A stretch of 64,000 nt of DNA, from NCBI RefSeq assembly GCF_000741575.1, contig NZ_JGYV01000002.1, positions 1-64,000 on the forward strand. Direction: 5' to 3'. This stretch comes from Bifidobacterium cuniculi (GTDB lineage Bacteria > Actinomycetota > Actinomycetes > Actinomycetales > Bifidobacteriaceae). The notes under the pieces are model-generated. The model saw nothing but the letters and a program-made list of their open reading frames with translations. It searched no databases and had not been told where the DNA came from. The position numbers and the translations under genes are program-made. Of the stretch, positions 18,021-26,988 are shown one piece after another. Position 1 is the stretch's first letter. Each line of letters opens with the position of its first letter.

Positions 18021-18896
18021 ATGACTCTCGCGAATACACCACCGACGGTCGGCTGGGACCTGCACTGCCACACCGTGTTCTCCGATGGGACCGTCACTCC
18101 TGCGGGCATGATCCAGGAAGCGGGGCGCCTGGGGTTGCATGGCGTGGCCATCGCGGACCATGACACCACCGCCGGCTGGCAGGAGGCCCGACTGGCCGCC
18201 GAGGAGGCGGGAATGCCCCTGGTGCGCGGCTCGGAGATCACCTCGCATGACGACGGTGTGTCCGTGCACATGCTGGCGTATCAGTACGACCCGGACGATG
18301 CGATGCTTGCCGGCCTGTTCGCGAGGACGCGTGCGGCACGGCGGGAGCGTGCCCGGCAGATGGTGGAGCGTCTGGGCCGTGACTATCCCATCACCTGGGA
18401 GAGCGTCCTGGCGCAGATCAAGGAGGGGAGCCGCACCACGGTCGGCCGCCCGCACATCGCCGACGCGCTGGTGGCCGTCGGCGTCTATCCGACGCGTTCC
18501 GACGCCTTCGCCGGGGCGGTGAGCTCGCACTCGCCGTACTATATCCCCACGCCGTCGCCGTCCGCGGAGGAGGTCATCGCCGCCGTGCGCCATGCGGGCG
18601 GCGTGAGCGTGGTCGCCCATGCCGCCGACCCGAGCCGCAACCGCCGACTGCTGTCGCGCGAACGAATCGAGCACCTGGCGGGGGAGGGCCTGGACGGCCT
18701 GGAGGTCTGGCACCGCGGCAATCCGGTGGAGGGACGGCGGATGCTGCTCGACGTCGCCGAACGGTGCGGCCTGCTGGTCACCGGCGGCTCCGACTGGCAC
18801 GGCGCGGGCAAGCCGAATGTGATGGGCGAGTTCGTGACCGACGATGCCACGGTGCGTGAGATCGTCCGCCGCGGCACGCTGCCGTTGGTGCAGTGA
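18021..18896 (+). CDS. PHP-domain phosphoesterase
   Basis: 291 residues of a single PHP domain. Metal ligands are visible in DLHCHTVFSDG, AIADHDTTAG, VVAHAADPSRN and TGGSDWHG. It resembles the TrpH/YciV group, whose members hydrolyse 3',5'-nucleoside bisphosphates and trim RNA 5' ends; that role is family-based. ATG 18021 lies 7 nt after TACACT (18008-18013) with no ribosome-binding site, indicating a leaderless transcript. It is divergent from the VKOR gene. Confidence 0.85.
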   Translation: MTLANTPPTVGWDLHCHTVFSDGTVTPAGMIQEAGRLGLHGVAIADHDTTAGWQEARLAAEEAGMPLVRGSEITSHDDGVSVHMLAYQYDPDDAMLAGLFARTRAARRERARQMVERLGRDYPITWESVLAQIKEGSRTTVGRPHIADALVAVGVYPTRSDAFAGAVSSHSPYYIPTPSPSAEEVIAAVRHAGGVSVVAHAADPSRNRRLLSRERIEHLAGEGLDGLEVWHRGNPVEGRRMLLDVAERCGLLVTGGSDWHGAGKPNVMGEFVTDDATVREIVRRGTLPLVQ

Positions 18897-18897
18897 C

Positions 18898-18928
18898 CGG
18901 CCACTGGCGACGAAGGCGCCGGTGGCCG
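18898..18928. terminator. Hairpin between PHP and DUF3107 genes
   Basis: CGGCCACTGGCG pairs with CGCCGGTGGCCG (one G-U). It lies between the convergent stop codons of the two genes. Confidence 0.65.
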
Positions 18929-18934
18929 ATACGG

Positions 18935-19162
18935 TTACTGGATGCCGCCGAAGCCCACCGCGTGACGGGTCTCCGAGCCGATGATCGCATAGCCGAGTGC
19001 ATCCGCCGGGACCACGAACTGGCGGTCCTTGTTGTCCGTCAGGACGATGGGGCGGCCCTCCTGGAGGGCTTGGTCGATGGTGTCGCGCACCTGGGAGGCC
19101 GGTTCGTCGGTGTCGAAGGTGACTGCGCGGCCGACGTTGCGGATGCCGAGTTCGATTTCCAT
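18935..19162 (-). CDS. DUF3107 family protein
   Basis: 75 residues, beginning MEIELGIRNVGRAVTFDTDE and ending with VPADALGYAIIGSETRHAVGFG. This is the small actinobacterial DUF3107 family, of unknown function. No membrane segment or signal peptide is present. The start ATG 19162 follows GTGAGGAG. Residues upstream in the open frame are not conserved. Confidence 0.8.
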   Translation of the reverse strand: MEIELGIRNVGRAVTFDTDEPASQVRDTIDQALQEGRPIVLTDNKDRQFVVPADALGYAIIGSETRHAVGFGGIQ

Positions 19163-19246
19163 GGGTGTACTCCTCACTTGGTGATGTCACATGCCATACG
19201 ACTGTTCAACAGTGCCGATGGCCGGTTTATTCACGGATGTGCCGTC

Positions 19247-20740
19247 TCATGATTGCGTGTCGGGCGTGGCGCCGGTCAGCGCGGTGTCCGTCGTGGCCTG
19301 GACCAGTCCGGCGCGCGCATCGCGCATGGCCTGCTCCTCGCGCTCGAGCAGCGGGATGAGCACGGTCTGCGCTTCCGTCGAGGGGGCGGTGTGGGTGACG
19401 GTGGGCTGCTGCGCGGAGGAAGCAGGCTGCTCGGTACGTTCCACACCCAGGCTTTCCGCGTCGTTGATGCCGATGATCACGGTGCCCGCGGTCACGTCCT
19501 CCTCCACTGCTTGGACGTCAGCGAACGCGACCGATTCGATTGGGTGCGATGCGGTGGAGTCGTCCTGGGTGAGCGCCGCGGCTGCCTGGGTGCCAGTCTG
19601 GGGACGTGTGCCGATGATGGTGCGCTCGTCGGTGCTGTCGGGGTCCGGCGCGACGGGATACGTCCCGGCGGACGGGGAGGGCTGTGCGGGGGCCATGCGT
19701 TCGCGGCGCTCCCGTTCCGCCTCCAGCAGCGTGTTGACCGTCACGGTGTCGGGGGAGGGTTGCGGCGCATTGGCCTGGGCATGGGCCTGGCTGCGGTGCA
19801 GGGAGACGCCCAGCTGGTGCGCCAGCCGGTCGACCTGCGCCTTGAACTGGACGATGTGGACATTGTCGCCGCGGTTGAGGGCCTGGATGAAATCGCCGAC
19901 CTGCTCCATCTGCACCCACAGGTTGGCACGCAGCATGATCAGGTCGTCCAGCCGGCTGCCGAGGATGCGCCCGTAGGCGGCGATCACGGCATTGCGATGC
20001 GTCTCGTCCAGCTTGGAGAAGATCCATGCCAGGTCGCGGGCCGGGTCGTTGACTTGCATGCCCTGCCAATTGGTGATCGTCGTAATCGTGGAGTTCTGGA
20101 AGATGATGTCGCCGTCGGAGAAGCCGCCGTGCACTGGGCAGGTGGCGAAGGACCACAGGCCCTCCGTCTCCAGGATGCGCGACCAGCTGTCCGTAATCTC
20201 CTGGGGGATGTGGCCAGCCTGCTGCAGGCGTGTGATCCATGCCGTCAGCTGGGCGCGGATCTGCCCCGTGGTGAAGGCCGGGTATTGCGCCTCCACGAGG
20301 AAGTTGGGCCTCAGGCGGTGGATGGCGCCGATGGCGGTGCCGACGCTGGCGCAATCGTCGAGGGTGAAGAGCTCCAGGGCGCGGGTACGGCCCGAGGGAT
20401 GCAGGGTGATGAGCACGGCCGCGTCGTCGGGGTCGTCGTCCTTGCCCGGCTTGAAGGCCGCCGCGTTGTCCAACGCGAAACCCATTCCTGCCAGTTCGCG
20501 GGACTGGGACAGCACCTGCGCGGCCCGGGCGCGGCCGGCCAGCCGCTGCTTGCCCTGCGCGGTGTTCGAGGCGTAGACGTTGTACAGGGTGCCCCTCGCA
20601 TCCTGGATGACCGCCTGGTCGATTCCCGCACGTTGGTCGGTGTTGTTGTCCTGCTCGCTTGCCCGTACTCCTACCACCGGCGTATTGGGCATCGTCGCGG
20701 ATGCCAAGGCCGCCAACATCAGATTGCTTCGTTCCGTCAC
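19247..20740 (-). CDS. Kinase-fold (APH-like) protein with altered active site
   Basis: 497 residues. Residues about 100-300 resemble the aminoglycoside/macrolide phosphotransferase fold: a catalytic-loop-like HGGFSDGDIIF and a metal-loop-like TNWQGMQVNDPARDLAWIF. In active enzymes these read HGDxxxxN and xDWE; here the catalytic Asp is Gly, the Asn is Asp and the DFG-type Asp is Asn. It is therefore probably a pseudokinase or has another activity. The C-terminal 180 residues are low-complexity, rich in Thr, Gln, Ala and Pro. The start is GTG 20740 with AGGA upstream. It is divergent from the helicase gene. Confidence 0.65.
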   Translation of the reverse strand: MTERSNLMLAALASATMPNTPVVGVRASEQDNNTDQRAGIDQAVIQDARGTLYNVYASNTAQGKQRLAGRARAAQVLSQSRELAGMGFALDNAAAFKPGKDDDPDDAAVLITLHPSGRTRALELFTLDDCASVGTAIGAIHRLRPNFLVEAQYPAFTTGQIRAQLTAWITRLQQAGHIPQEITDSWSRILETEGLWSFATCPVHGGFSDGDIIFQNSTITTITNWQGMQVNDPARDLAWIFSKLDETHRNAVIAAYGRILGSRLDDLIMLRANLWVQMEQVGDFIQALNRGDNVHIVQFKAQVDRLAHQLGVSLHRSQAHAQANAPQPSPDTVTVNTLLEAERERRERMAPAQPSPSAGTYPVAPDPDSTDERTIIGTRPQTGTQAAAALTQDDSTASHPIESVAFADVQAVEEDVTAGTVIIGINDAESLGVERTEQPASSAQQPTVTHTAPSTEAQTVLIPLLEREEQAMRDARAGLVQATTDTALTGATPDTQS

Positions 20741-20834
20741 ATCGTCCTATTTTTCCATGCGGAGCAGACCGGGACAAGGTCTTGCGGCGCGTGGCGAATT
20801 CGACCATCCGGACGCCCCGTGGCACAATGGCCGC

Positions 20835-22331
20835 ATGGATGCACAAGCGGGAACAATGCTCGACGGGCTCGACGACGCCCAGCGCCAGGCCGCCTCCAGC
20901 ATCGAGGGGCCCGTGCGCATCATCGCATGCGCGGGCGCAGGCAAGACGCGCACCATCACCAGGCGCATCGCCTATGGCGTCGCCAGCGGCACGTGGGACC
21001 CCACCCGGGTGCTCGCCGTCACTTTCTCCGTCAAGGCCGCCGGGGAGATGCGGGATCGGCTCGACGCACTCCAAGTGCCCCGCGGCATGCGCATCGCGAC
21101 CTTCCATTCCGCCGCCCTGCGCCAGTGCCGCGAAGCCTGGAGGGCGATCTGCTCGGGCCCCTTCCCGGACCTCATCGCCGACGCCAAGCGCAAGCGCGAG
21201 GTGGTGGCCGCCGGCGTGTTCCGCGCCACCGCACGCCAGCCCGAACCCCAGGAGGTCGCCGACATCGAACGGGAGATCGACTGGTGCAAGGTGTCGCTCA
21301 TCGCCCCGCAGGACTACGACAAGGTGTGCGCCGCCACGCACCGCGAACCCCCCGCCGGGTGCGACCCCGGGCGCTTCGCGCGCATCTACGGCGAATACGA
21401 GGCCGAGAAGACCGCCAGGATGGGGATCGACTACAACGACATCCTGCTGCTGGCCTCGCATATCTGCGACGCGGACGACGAGGTCGGCCACGCCCTGCGC
21501 TCGCAGGTCGGCTGGCTCACGGTCGACGAATACCAGGACGTCTCGCCGCTGCAGCATCGGCTGATGCGCGCGTGGCTGGGGGAGAACCGCAACGTGTGCG
21601 TGGTGGGCGACCCGGCCCAGACCATCTATTCCTTCGCCGGCGCCACCAGCTACTACCTGGCGTCCTTCGGCAGGGAGTTCGCACCCTTGGGCGCGGACAT
21701 CGCCCTGCGTACCGACTACCGCTCCCTGCCGCCAATCGTGGCCCGCGCGAACCATGTACTGTCCCGTTCCCCGCAGCGCGGCGACTATGTGCGGCTGGAG
21801 CCGGCGCGGGAGGGAACGACCCGGGTGACCAGCGCCATCTACGGTACCGACGAGGAGGAGGCCGAGGCCGTCGCGCGGCGGATCGAACGCGTGATCGCCC
21901 GCGGCGGCAAGGCGGGGGACTGTGCGGTGCTGACGCGCCTGACGCGCCAGCAGCCGTGCATCGTGCAGGCGCTCAAGGCGCACGGCATCCCGTACCAGGT
22001 CCGGCGGGACGCCGGATGGCAGTCGTCCCCCCTCGTCCCGCCCCCCAACGCCTCGGCCGTGGACAGCTTGGAGGCACTGCAGGCAGGAAGGGTGACGGTC
22101 TCCACCATCCACGCCTCCAAGGGCCTGGAGTTCCCGCATGTGTACCTGGTGGGACTGTCCGACGGCATCCTGCCGTACCAGGGCATGGTCAGCCCGGACC
22201 ACCTCGAGGAGGAGCGTCGGCTGCTGTACGTCGGCATCACGCGTGCGGAAGACACGCTGCACCTGTCCTACGCCAGGAAACAGGACGACCAGTCGCCGGC
22301 GGTGCGGAGCCTGAGCCGGTTCCTGGCTTGA
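20835..22331 (+). CDS. UvrD/Rep-type superfamily 1 helicase, short form
   Basis: 498 residues with all SF1A motifs: I ACAGAGKTRT, Ia AVTFSVKAAGEM, II VDEYQDVS, III GDPAQTIYSFAGA, IV TDYRS, V VSTIHASKGLEF and VI LLYVGITRAED. It unwinds DNA 3'-5' using ATP, probably in repair. At about 500 residues it is much shorter than UvrD or PcrA (about 700), with reduced accessory domains and no C-terminal extension. ATG 20835 lies 6 nt after CACAAT, suggesting a leaderless message. A hairpin half and an IS3-family element follow directly after the stop. Confidence 0.85.
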   Translation: MDAQAGTMLDGLDDAQRQAASSIEGPVRIIACAGAGKTRTITRRIAYGVASGTWDPTRVLAVTFSVKAAGEMRDRLDALQVPRGMRIATFHSAALRQCREAWRAICSGPFPDLIADAKRKREVVAAGVFRATARQPEPQEVADIEREIDWCKVSLIAPQDYDKVCAATHREPPAGCDPGRFARIYGEYEAEKTARMGIDYNDILLLASHICDADDEVGHALRSQVGWLTVDEYQDVSPLQHRLMRAWLGENRNVCVVGDPAQTIYSFAGATSYYLASFGREFAPLGADIALRTDYRSLPPIVARANHVLSRSPQRGDYVRLEPAREGTTRVTSAIYGTDEEEAEAVARRIERVIARGGKAGDCAVLTRLTRQQPCIVQALKAHGIPYQVRRDAGWQSSPLVPPPNASAVDSLEALQAGRVTVSTIHASKGLEFPHVYLVGLSDGILPYQGMVSPDHLEEERRLLYVGITRAEDTLHLSYARKQDDQSPAVRSLSRFLA

Positions 22332-22431
22332 GAAATCTTACGTTTTTTGAACTGTCCCCCGTTTTCTGGACGGGGTTAATGAGTGTCACCCACCCTCATG
22401 GTGTGGGTGCTCAGTCTACCATGCCCCGGCC

Positions 22432-23310
22432 CTACCCGGCCAGGGCCAGTAACGCCTGCTCATAGCGGTCGGGGCTCATGCCCCCGACCGCTGCCTGGCA
22501 GCGTGTCGAGTTCCAGTAACGGATGTAGCCCTCCAGGTCACGCTTGAACGACTCATAGTCAGCCCATTGACGACCCCGGAAGAACTCGTCCTTGAGATGA
22601 CCGAACACCTGCTCGGTCGCGGCGTTGTCCAAGCAGTTGCCCTTGCGTGACATGCTGCGCACGATGCCCATGCGCGCGCACGCCCGCGCCCAGGCGGGCT
22701 GCTGGTACTGCCAGCCCTGGTCACTGTGCAGCAACGGCACCGCGCCCGCCGGCAGCGCATCGGCCAGGCCGGCCAACAAGTCAGCCTGTTGCGCCCAGTC
22801 CGGGTGACGCGAGATGCTGTACGCCACGATACGCTTGGTGCACCAGTCCACCACGGGCGCCAGGTACGCCTTGCCCCATGGCTGCTTGAACTCCGTGACG
22901 TCCGTGCCCAGCTTGACGAACGGCGCGGCCGCATGGAAGTCACGGCGCACCAGATCCGGGCACACACCACCCAGGTCGCCCCGGTACGAGTCATAGCGGC
23001 CGTGCCGGGCACGCCGGATCGTGCACCGCAACCCCAGCACGCCCATGATCTTGAGCACGGTCTTGCGCGTCACGCGTTCACCCCGCTCACGCAACTGCAT
23101 CCATACCTGCCGGTGCCCGCACCCATTGGGCCCGGGTCCATGGAAGATCTCACGCACCTGCCCGTGCAGGTCAGGGCGGGACACATGCGCCTCATGGGTC
23201 AACACGTAATGCCGGCTCGAACGCGACAGGGACAGGCATTCAAGCAGCAAGCCAAGCGGGAAACGCCCCGAGAGAGCCTCGCAGACGGCGACCTTGTCAC
23301 GGTTGCTCAT
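22432..23310 (-). CDS. IS3-family transposase OrfB (DDE integrase)
   Basis: 292 residues from ATG 23310. An HTH_21-type region (HGPGPNGCGHRQVWMQL) precedes the rve core, with catalytic Asp in GTDVTEF, Asp in LLHSDQGWQY and Glu in AATEQVFGHLK. The ATG overlaps the OrfA stop (ATGA). The OrfB frame is open upstream to 23361 and covers an A5 slippery run (plus-strand CTTTTTCC, 23335-23342), so a -1 frameshift OrfAB fusion is likely the active transposase. The frame is intact. Confidence 0.9.
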   Translation of the reverse strand: MSNRDKVAVCEALSGRFPLGLLLECLSLSRSSRHYVLTHEAHVSRPDLHGQVREIFHGPGPNGCGHRQVWMQLRERGERVTRKTVLKIMGVLGLRCTIRRARHGRYDSYRGDLGGVCPDLVRRDFHAAAPFVKLGTDVTEFKQPWGKAYLAPVVDWCTKRIVAYSISRHPDWAQQADLLAGLADALPAGAVPLLHSDQGWQYQQPAWARACARMGIVRSMSRKGNCLDNAATEQVFGHLKDEFFRGRQWADYESFKRDLEGYIRYWNSTRCQAAVGGMSPDRYEQALLALAG

Positions 23311-23783
23311 CCGCGCGAGTCCCTCAGGGCCCTCGCTTTTTCCAGGACGGCCAGCTTGCACTCCAACTCCAGGACACGCCGTTCGAGCTGCTGCTCGCGC
23401 GTGGGCTCGACCGGCTTGTTCACCGACCCCCTAGGCCGTCCCCGGGGCTTGGCGCGCAACGCATCGTCCCCGCCTTGCTTCCACGCGGCCCGCCACCGGG
23501 CCAGCACGCTCCTGGACGCGATATGCAACCCGGCCATCACCTGGCGCGGCGACTCACCCGCCTCCAGACGGCGTACCGCCTCGAGCTTGGTCTCGTACGC
23601 GTACGAACGATGCGTGCTTCCCATATCCAGCAAAGCCTCCTTGCCACAAGCCTCGTACAGGTCCTGCCAAGCACGTGCCACGCCCTGGCCTATGCCCAGT
23701 TTCGAGGAAACCGCACCATACTTGAACCCGTACTCGAACAGGACCAACGCCTGCTCACGTACCTCACGACGATACACAACCAA
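23307..23783 (-). CDS. IS3-family OrfA (helix-turn-helix)
   Basis: 158 residues. It has two HTH-like segments, EYGFKYGAVSSKLGIGQG and EAGESPRQVMAGLHIAS, and a C-terminal leucine-zipper-like coil (LERRVLELECKLAVLEKA). It binds the terminal repeats in IS3 elements and supplies the DNA-binding half of the OrfAB fusion. Confidence 0.87.
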   Translation of the reverse strand: MVVYRREVREQALVLFEYGFKYGAVSSKLGIGQGVARAWQDLYEACGKEALLDMGSTHRSYAYETKLEAVRRLEAGESPRQVMAGLHIASRSVLARWRAAWKQGGDDALRAKPRGRPRGSVNKPVEPTREQQLERRVLELECKLAVLEKARALRDSRG

Positions 23784-23837
23784 AAGAACCGTCCTCCTAT
23801 TTCCTGTGTCCAGAAAACGGGGGACGGATCATATTTT

Positions 23838-23862
23838 ATAGGATATATAAAATGGCGGCACG
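23838..23862 (+). promoter_or_regulatory. Promoter-like AT-rich segment before the Fic gene
   Basis: TATAGGATATATAAAATGG lies directly beside the IS right end and contains TATAAA as a -10 candidate. A -35 would fall inside the IS terminus, so the element may have reshaped this promoter. Confidence 0.35.
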
Positions 23863-23886
23863 AAAAAGATGCGCGGAGGTATATCG

Positions 23887-25125
23887 ATGGGTCAGTCATA
23901 CCGGATGCCAGCCAAGGTGTTTCATGCAGATACATCCACGAAGGCCATGGACAACCTTGACGACTTGGTGCGCAGGCGGCTCACGGCTGACTCCACGTAT
24001 CGCACCCATGTCACGATAGCGCAGGGCGAGCTGTTCGTCGCCGTGCCGCATCAGGTCAGCGGCCTGCTGGTGGAGGTCCTGTCAGCCGAACGCCGGGTGG
24101 AGCAGCTGTGGGGATCCATGAGCGGCGTCATGCGGTGGAACTACATCACGCAGTCCATCGGCAGGGAAATGCTGGCCACGAACGAGATGGAAGGCGTACG
24201 CAGTACGCGCAGGGAAATGCTGGACGCAGTGGAAGCCGCTGAGCGGAACGAGGGTGTCCAGGCCACCCGTTTCGGTGAGTTCGCGCGGCTGTACCTGAAC
24301 CTCACCGACCATGAGGCGCATGTGCCGACATCCCTCGAAGACTTGCGCGATATCTACGACAAAGTGGCATTGAACGAAATCGCGCCGGAAGACAGGCCCG
24401 ACGGTGAGCTGTTCCGGGCACGTGACGTGGAGATCATCGGAGGCCATGGGACGGTGGTGCATGCCGGTGTCAGCGGCGAGGCATACATCGTCCGACTGCT
24501 CACCCGTATGCTGGAATTGGGCAGGGACGACGGCATGCCAGGTATCTTCGCGGCGCTTGTCTCGCATTTCATCTTCGAATACGTGCACCCGTTCTACGAC
24601 GGCAACGGCCGAACGGGTCGCTATCTGCTTGCGCTGAGCTTCACCAGCGACCTGTCGCTGCCTACCGTCCTCTCGCTGTCCCAGGTCATCGCCGCGCACA
24701 AGAACAAGTACTACAAGGCGTTCACCGAGGCCGAGGATCCGCTCAACCGCGGCGAGCTTACAAATTTCGTCATGACCATGCTGGAGCTGATTGTCCAGGG
24801 TCAACAGCAACTCATCGAGGACCTCGCTGCGCGCAGCAGCCAGTTGGACCGTGCGCAGGCGCGGTGCGCGCGGGCAGTACGGGAGTATGCACTGTCCGAT
24901 CAAGCGGCCAGTATGCTGTTCATGCTGCTTCAGGAGGAACTGTTCGATACGCGGAAATCCGTGGGTTTGGCGTCCATCGCCAATGAGCTGGGACGCTCCA
25001 AGCAAAGCGTGCGCAAATACCTCGATGAGCTGGACCGGCATGGGCTGGTGGAGTTCGTCTCCCGCAAGCCGATCCGGGTCCGGGTGGCGTCGTCCCTGCG
25101 AACCGATGATCGGCAGGGCGACTGA
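23887..25125 (+). CDS. Fic-domain AMP-transferase with N-terminal inhibitory motif and C-terminal HTH
   Basis: 412 residues. The active-site loop HPFYDGNGRTGR is complete, so it can transfer AMP from ATP to a protein Tyr/Thr. An inhibitory helix TNEMEG, matching (S/T)xxxE(G/N), lies N-terminal to the Fic core, as in class II Fic proteins that are self-inhibited. The C-terminal 90 residues form a winged-helix-like segment (SIANELGRSKQSVRKYLDEL). ATG 23887 follows GGAGG by 7 nt. The gene begins 55 bp after the IS end. Confidence 0.88.
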   Translation: MGQSYRMPAKVFHADTSTKAMDNLDDLVRRRLTADSTYRTHVTIAQGELFVAVPHQVSGLLVEVLSAERRVEQLWGSMSGVMRWNYITQSIGREMLATNEMEGVRSTRREMLDAVEAAERNEGVQATRFGEFARLYLNLTDHEAHVPTSLEDLRDIYDKVALNEIAPEDRPDGELFRARDVEIIGGHGTVVHAGVSGEAYIVRLLTRMLELGRDDGMPGIFAALVSHFIFEYVHPFYDGNGRTGRYLLALSFTSDLSLPTVLSLSQVIAAHKNKYYKAFTEAEDPLNRGELTNFVMTMLELIVQGQQQLIEDLAARSSQLDRAQARCARAVREYALSDQAASMLFMLLQEELFDTRKSVGLASIANELGRSKQSVRKYLDELDRHGLVEFVSRKPIRVRVASSLRTDDRQGD

Positions 25126-25159
25126 CGGCAGCTGTCGTCGCTGTATGTCGCTGACAAAT

Positions 25160-25201
25160 ATATAGGGGGGCATCTCCAGTCCTGGAGATGCCCCCCTATA
25201 T
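25160..25201. terminator. Bidirectional terminator between Fic and vWA genes
   Basis: Arms ATATAGGGGGGCATCTCCAG and CTGGAGATGCCCCCCTATAT-like strands form a near-perfect 20-bp stem with a 2-nt apex between two convergent genes. Confidence 0.8.
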
Positions 25202-25224
25202 GGCTCTTGGTTTTCTCGACCCGC

Positions 25225-26676
25225 TCAGGCGCGGCGATTGACAGCGACCAGCGCGCCGGCGCCGGCGCCCAGCGCCAGCAGGGCGACGATGGCGACAACG
25301 GCGATGCTGCTGCCGGTGGAGGCGATCGGGGTGGAGATGGCCTCGGCCGCTGCTGCCGGCTCCTGCGGAGTGGCGTCATCGGCGGGTGTCTCCGGATCTG
25401 CCGGATCTGCCGGATCGGCAGGTTCGGCCGGGTCTTCGGGCTCCGGCTCGACCGGCGTGACGGCCTGCTCGACGGCGATCATCGGGCCATCCATGGTGAG
25501 CGTGTAGGGTTCGGAGAGTGCCTCGGTGCCGCCGGCCGTGGTGGCCAGGTGGTAGGTGACGGTGGCGCTGCCCGTGGGCACCTCATGGTTCTCGGCGGTG
25601 GCCGAGAAGTCGAGGGCCGCCTGGGTGGGGCGGATGCGCAGGCTCAGCGTGTAGGTGTCGAGCAGTTCGGCGTCCTCGGGAAAGACGACGTCGTAGGTGC
25701 CCTGCTCGGCGTTGTAGGCGATGGTGGCGCCGGCGTCGATGGCGTTCTGGCTCAGGGTGGCGGCTTCGACGGGGTCTGTGGCGTCCGCAGACAGCGCCGG
25801 CTCGACGTACTCGGAAAGCGACGCGGCCATGGAGACCTTCTTGAACCGCTTGAGCACTTCCTGGGCGACCGCGTCGAAGGCGGAGTTGAGGGAGGCCTGG
25901 TCGGTGCCGTTGAAGTACTCGGCGGGGTATACCGGGTTGGCGGCGTTGAGCTCGTTGACCAGGTCCTGCATCCTACCGACGCTGGACGTGTCCGTGGCGA
26001 TCGAGTAGATCTGGGTGTTCGGCAGTTCCTTGGCCGCAGCGACGGCGGCAGTGTAGGCCTTGGAAGTCCCGACTCCGGAGTTGTGGAGCTGGCAGTTGTT
26101 CTGGATGGGTTTGCAGTTGCTCGTGACGTTCGGTACGCCGTCGGAGACCAGCAGTACGTAGGTCTTGCGTGCCGGATTGTCGCCGATGAGGAACCTGGCG
26201 TCGATGAAGGCGCCTTCCCAGTTGGTGGAGCCGCTCAGGTTGAGCTCGTCCACCTTGTTGGCCACGGCGTCGGCGTCGGTGGTCCACGGCGAGCCGCCGA
26301 AGTCACGTGTCTCCGGAACATAGCCGAAAGACACCATGGCCATGCGCACATCGTTGCCTGGGGCCAGCAGGGTGGAGGCGAGGTTCTTGGTGGCATCCTT
26401 GGCAACCGCCCAAGGCTCCCCGTACATGCTGATGGACGTGTCCATCAGCACGATCACGTCGGAGGCGGCGCCGTCGATCGTCTCGTCCATGGGCTTGCCG
26501 CTGATGGAGTAGTCAAGGGTGTAAGTGCCGTCGTCGTTGGCGGTGACGGTGGTATCGTGGCCGATGGTCGGCGTCTCGTCGGCGAGTGCGGCGGGCACGC
26601 CGAACAGGCCGGCGGCGACCATGCCGAATGCGGCAAGCGCGGCCATGGCCGCCTTGCGCAGTGAGTGCTGGGTCAT
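25225..26676 (-). CDS. Sortase-anchored von Willebrand factor A surface protein
   Basis: 483 residues. A signal peptide ends at VPAALA-DE. The vWA domain (about residues 70-270) has a MIDAS-like DTSIS in VLMDTSISMYG and LLVSDGVPN. A beta-rich region follows, then a wall-spanning Pro/Glu/Asp repeat (EPADPADPADPETPAD). The C-terminus has an atypical sorting signal IASTG, a hydrophobic helix and a basic tail NRRA. I infer a covalently anchored adhesin or pilus-tip-like protein; no sortase or pilin gene is adjacent. It is convergent with the Fic gene. Confidence 0.83.
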   Translation of the reverse strand: MTQHSLRKAAMAALAAFGMVAAGLFGVPAALADETPTIGHDTTVTANDDGTYTLDYSISGKPMDETIDGAASDVIVLMDTSISMYGEPWAVAKDATKNLASTLLAPGNDVRMAMVSFGYVPETRDFGGSPWTTDADAVANKVDELNLSGSTNWEGAFIDARFLIGDNPARKTYVLLVSDGVPNVTSNCKPIQNNCQLHNSGVGTSKAYTAAVAAAKELPNTQIYSIATDTSSVGRMQDLVNELNAANPVYPAEYFNGTDQASLNSAFDAVAQEVLKRFKKVSMAASLSEYVEPALSADATDPVEAATLSQNAIDAGATIAYNAEQGTYDVVFPEDAELLDTYTLSLRIRPTQAALDFSATAENHEVPTGSATVTYHLATTAGGTEALSEPYTLTMDGPMIAVEQAVTPVEPEPEDPAEPADPADPADPETPADDATPQEPAAAAEAISTPIASTGSSIAVVAIVALLALGAGAGALVAVNRRA

Positions 26677-26823
26677 CAGGTTCCTTCTGTCGTGCTAACG
26701 GTTGTAGTGCCGTGCTGCCGCCAGGAAACCTCATGTGGGGCCATTCGCGGCGATAACTAGGCAGATTTCAGCACAATATACAGCATTTTCCGCTTACGGC
26801 ATGCAAACGTGGTCGCCAGATGG

Positions 26824-26988
26824 TCATGCCTGGGCGCCCTGTGCATCCAGAGCGGCATCGTTGAACGCGACGCCCATGGAGCTCGAGCCGCTACGCACGA
26901 GCACGTGGCCGTCCGCGGTGCCGTCCAAGGCCTCCATGGGGCCGAAGGCCGTGAAGCATGTCTCGGGAATGGCGGAGAGCCGGCTGCG
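26824..26988 (-). pseudogene. Remnant of an MDR-type (zinc alcohol dehydrogenase/quinone reductase) gene
   Basis: Read on the minus strand in the frame that ends with TGA at 26824-26826, this gives SAIPETCFTAFGPMEALDG and then HVLVRSGSSSMGVAF. That recalls the IPETxxTAY and LVRGGTSSVGLA segments around the nucleotide-binding motif of medium-chain dehydrogenases. Only about 50 codons remain, with the PAP2 stop immediately upstream in the same frame. Apart from this, 26677-26988 holds only the vWA promoter region. Confidence 0.45.

Larger units (their letters stand above)
22348..23831 (-). mobile_element. IS3-family insertion sequence
   Basis: About 1.48 kb. The terminal inverted repeats begin TGAACTGTCCCCCGTTTTCT on the left and TGATCCGTCCCCCGTTTTCT on the right (reading inward) and start TG / end CA. 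The two overlapping minus-strand ORFs, an HTH protein and a DDE integrase, are the IS3 arrangement. No clear 3-4 bp target duplication is seen (TTT versus TAT). The left end falls inside what looks like a hairpin element after the helicase gene. Confidence 0.85.

Noticed and set aside
19518..22262. A 914-codon minus-strand open frame
   Set aside because: It runs antisense through the helicase and in a shifted frame through the kinase-fold gene; composition is Arg/Gly/Ala-biased, with no recognisable domains.
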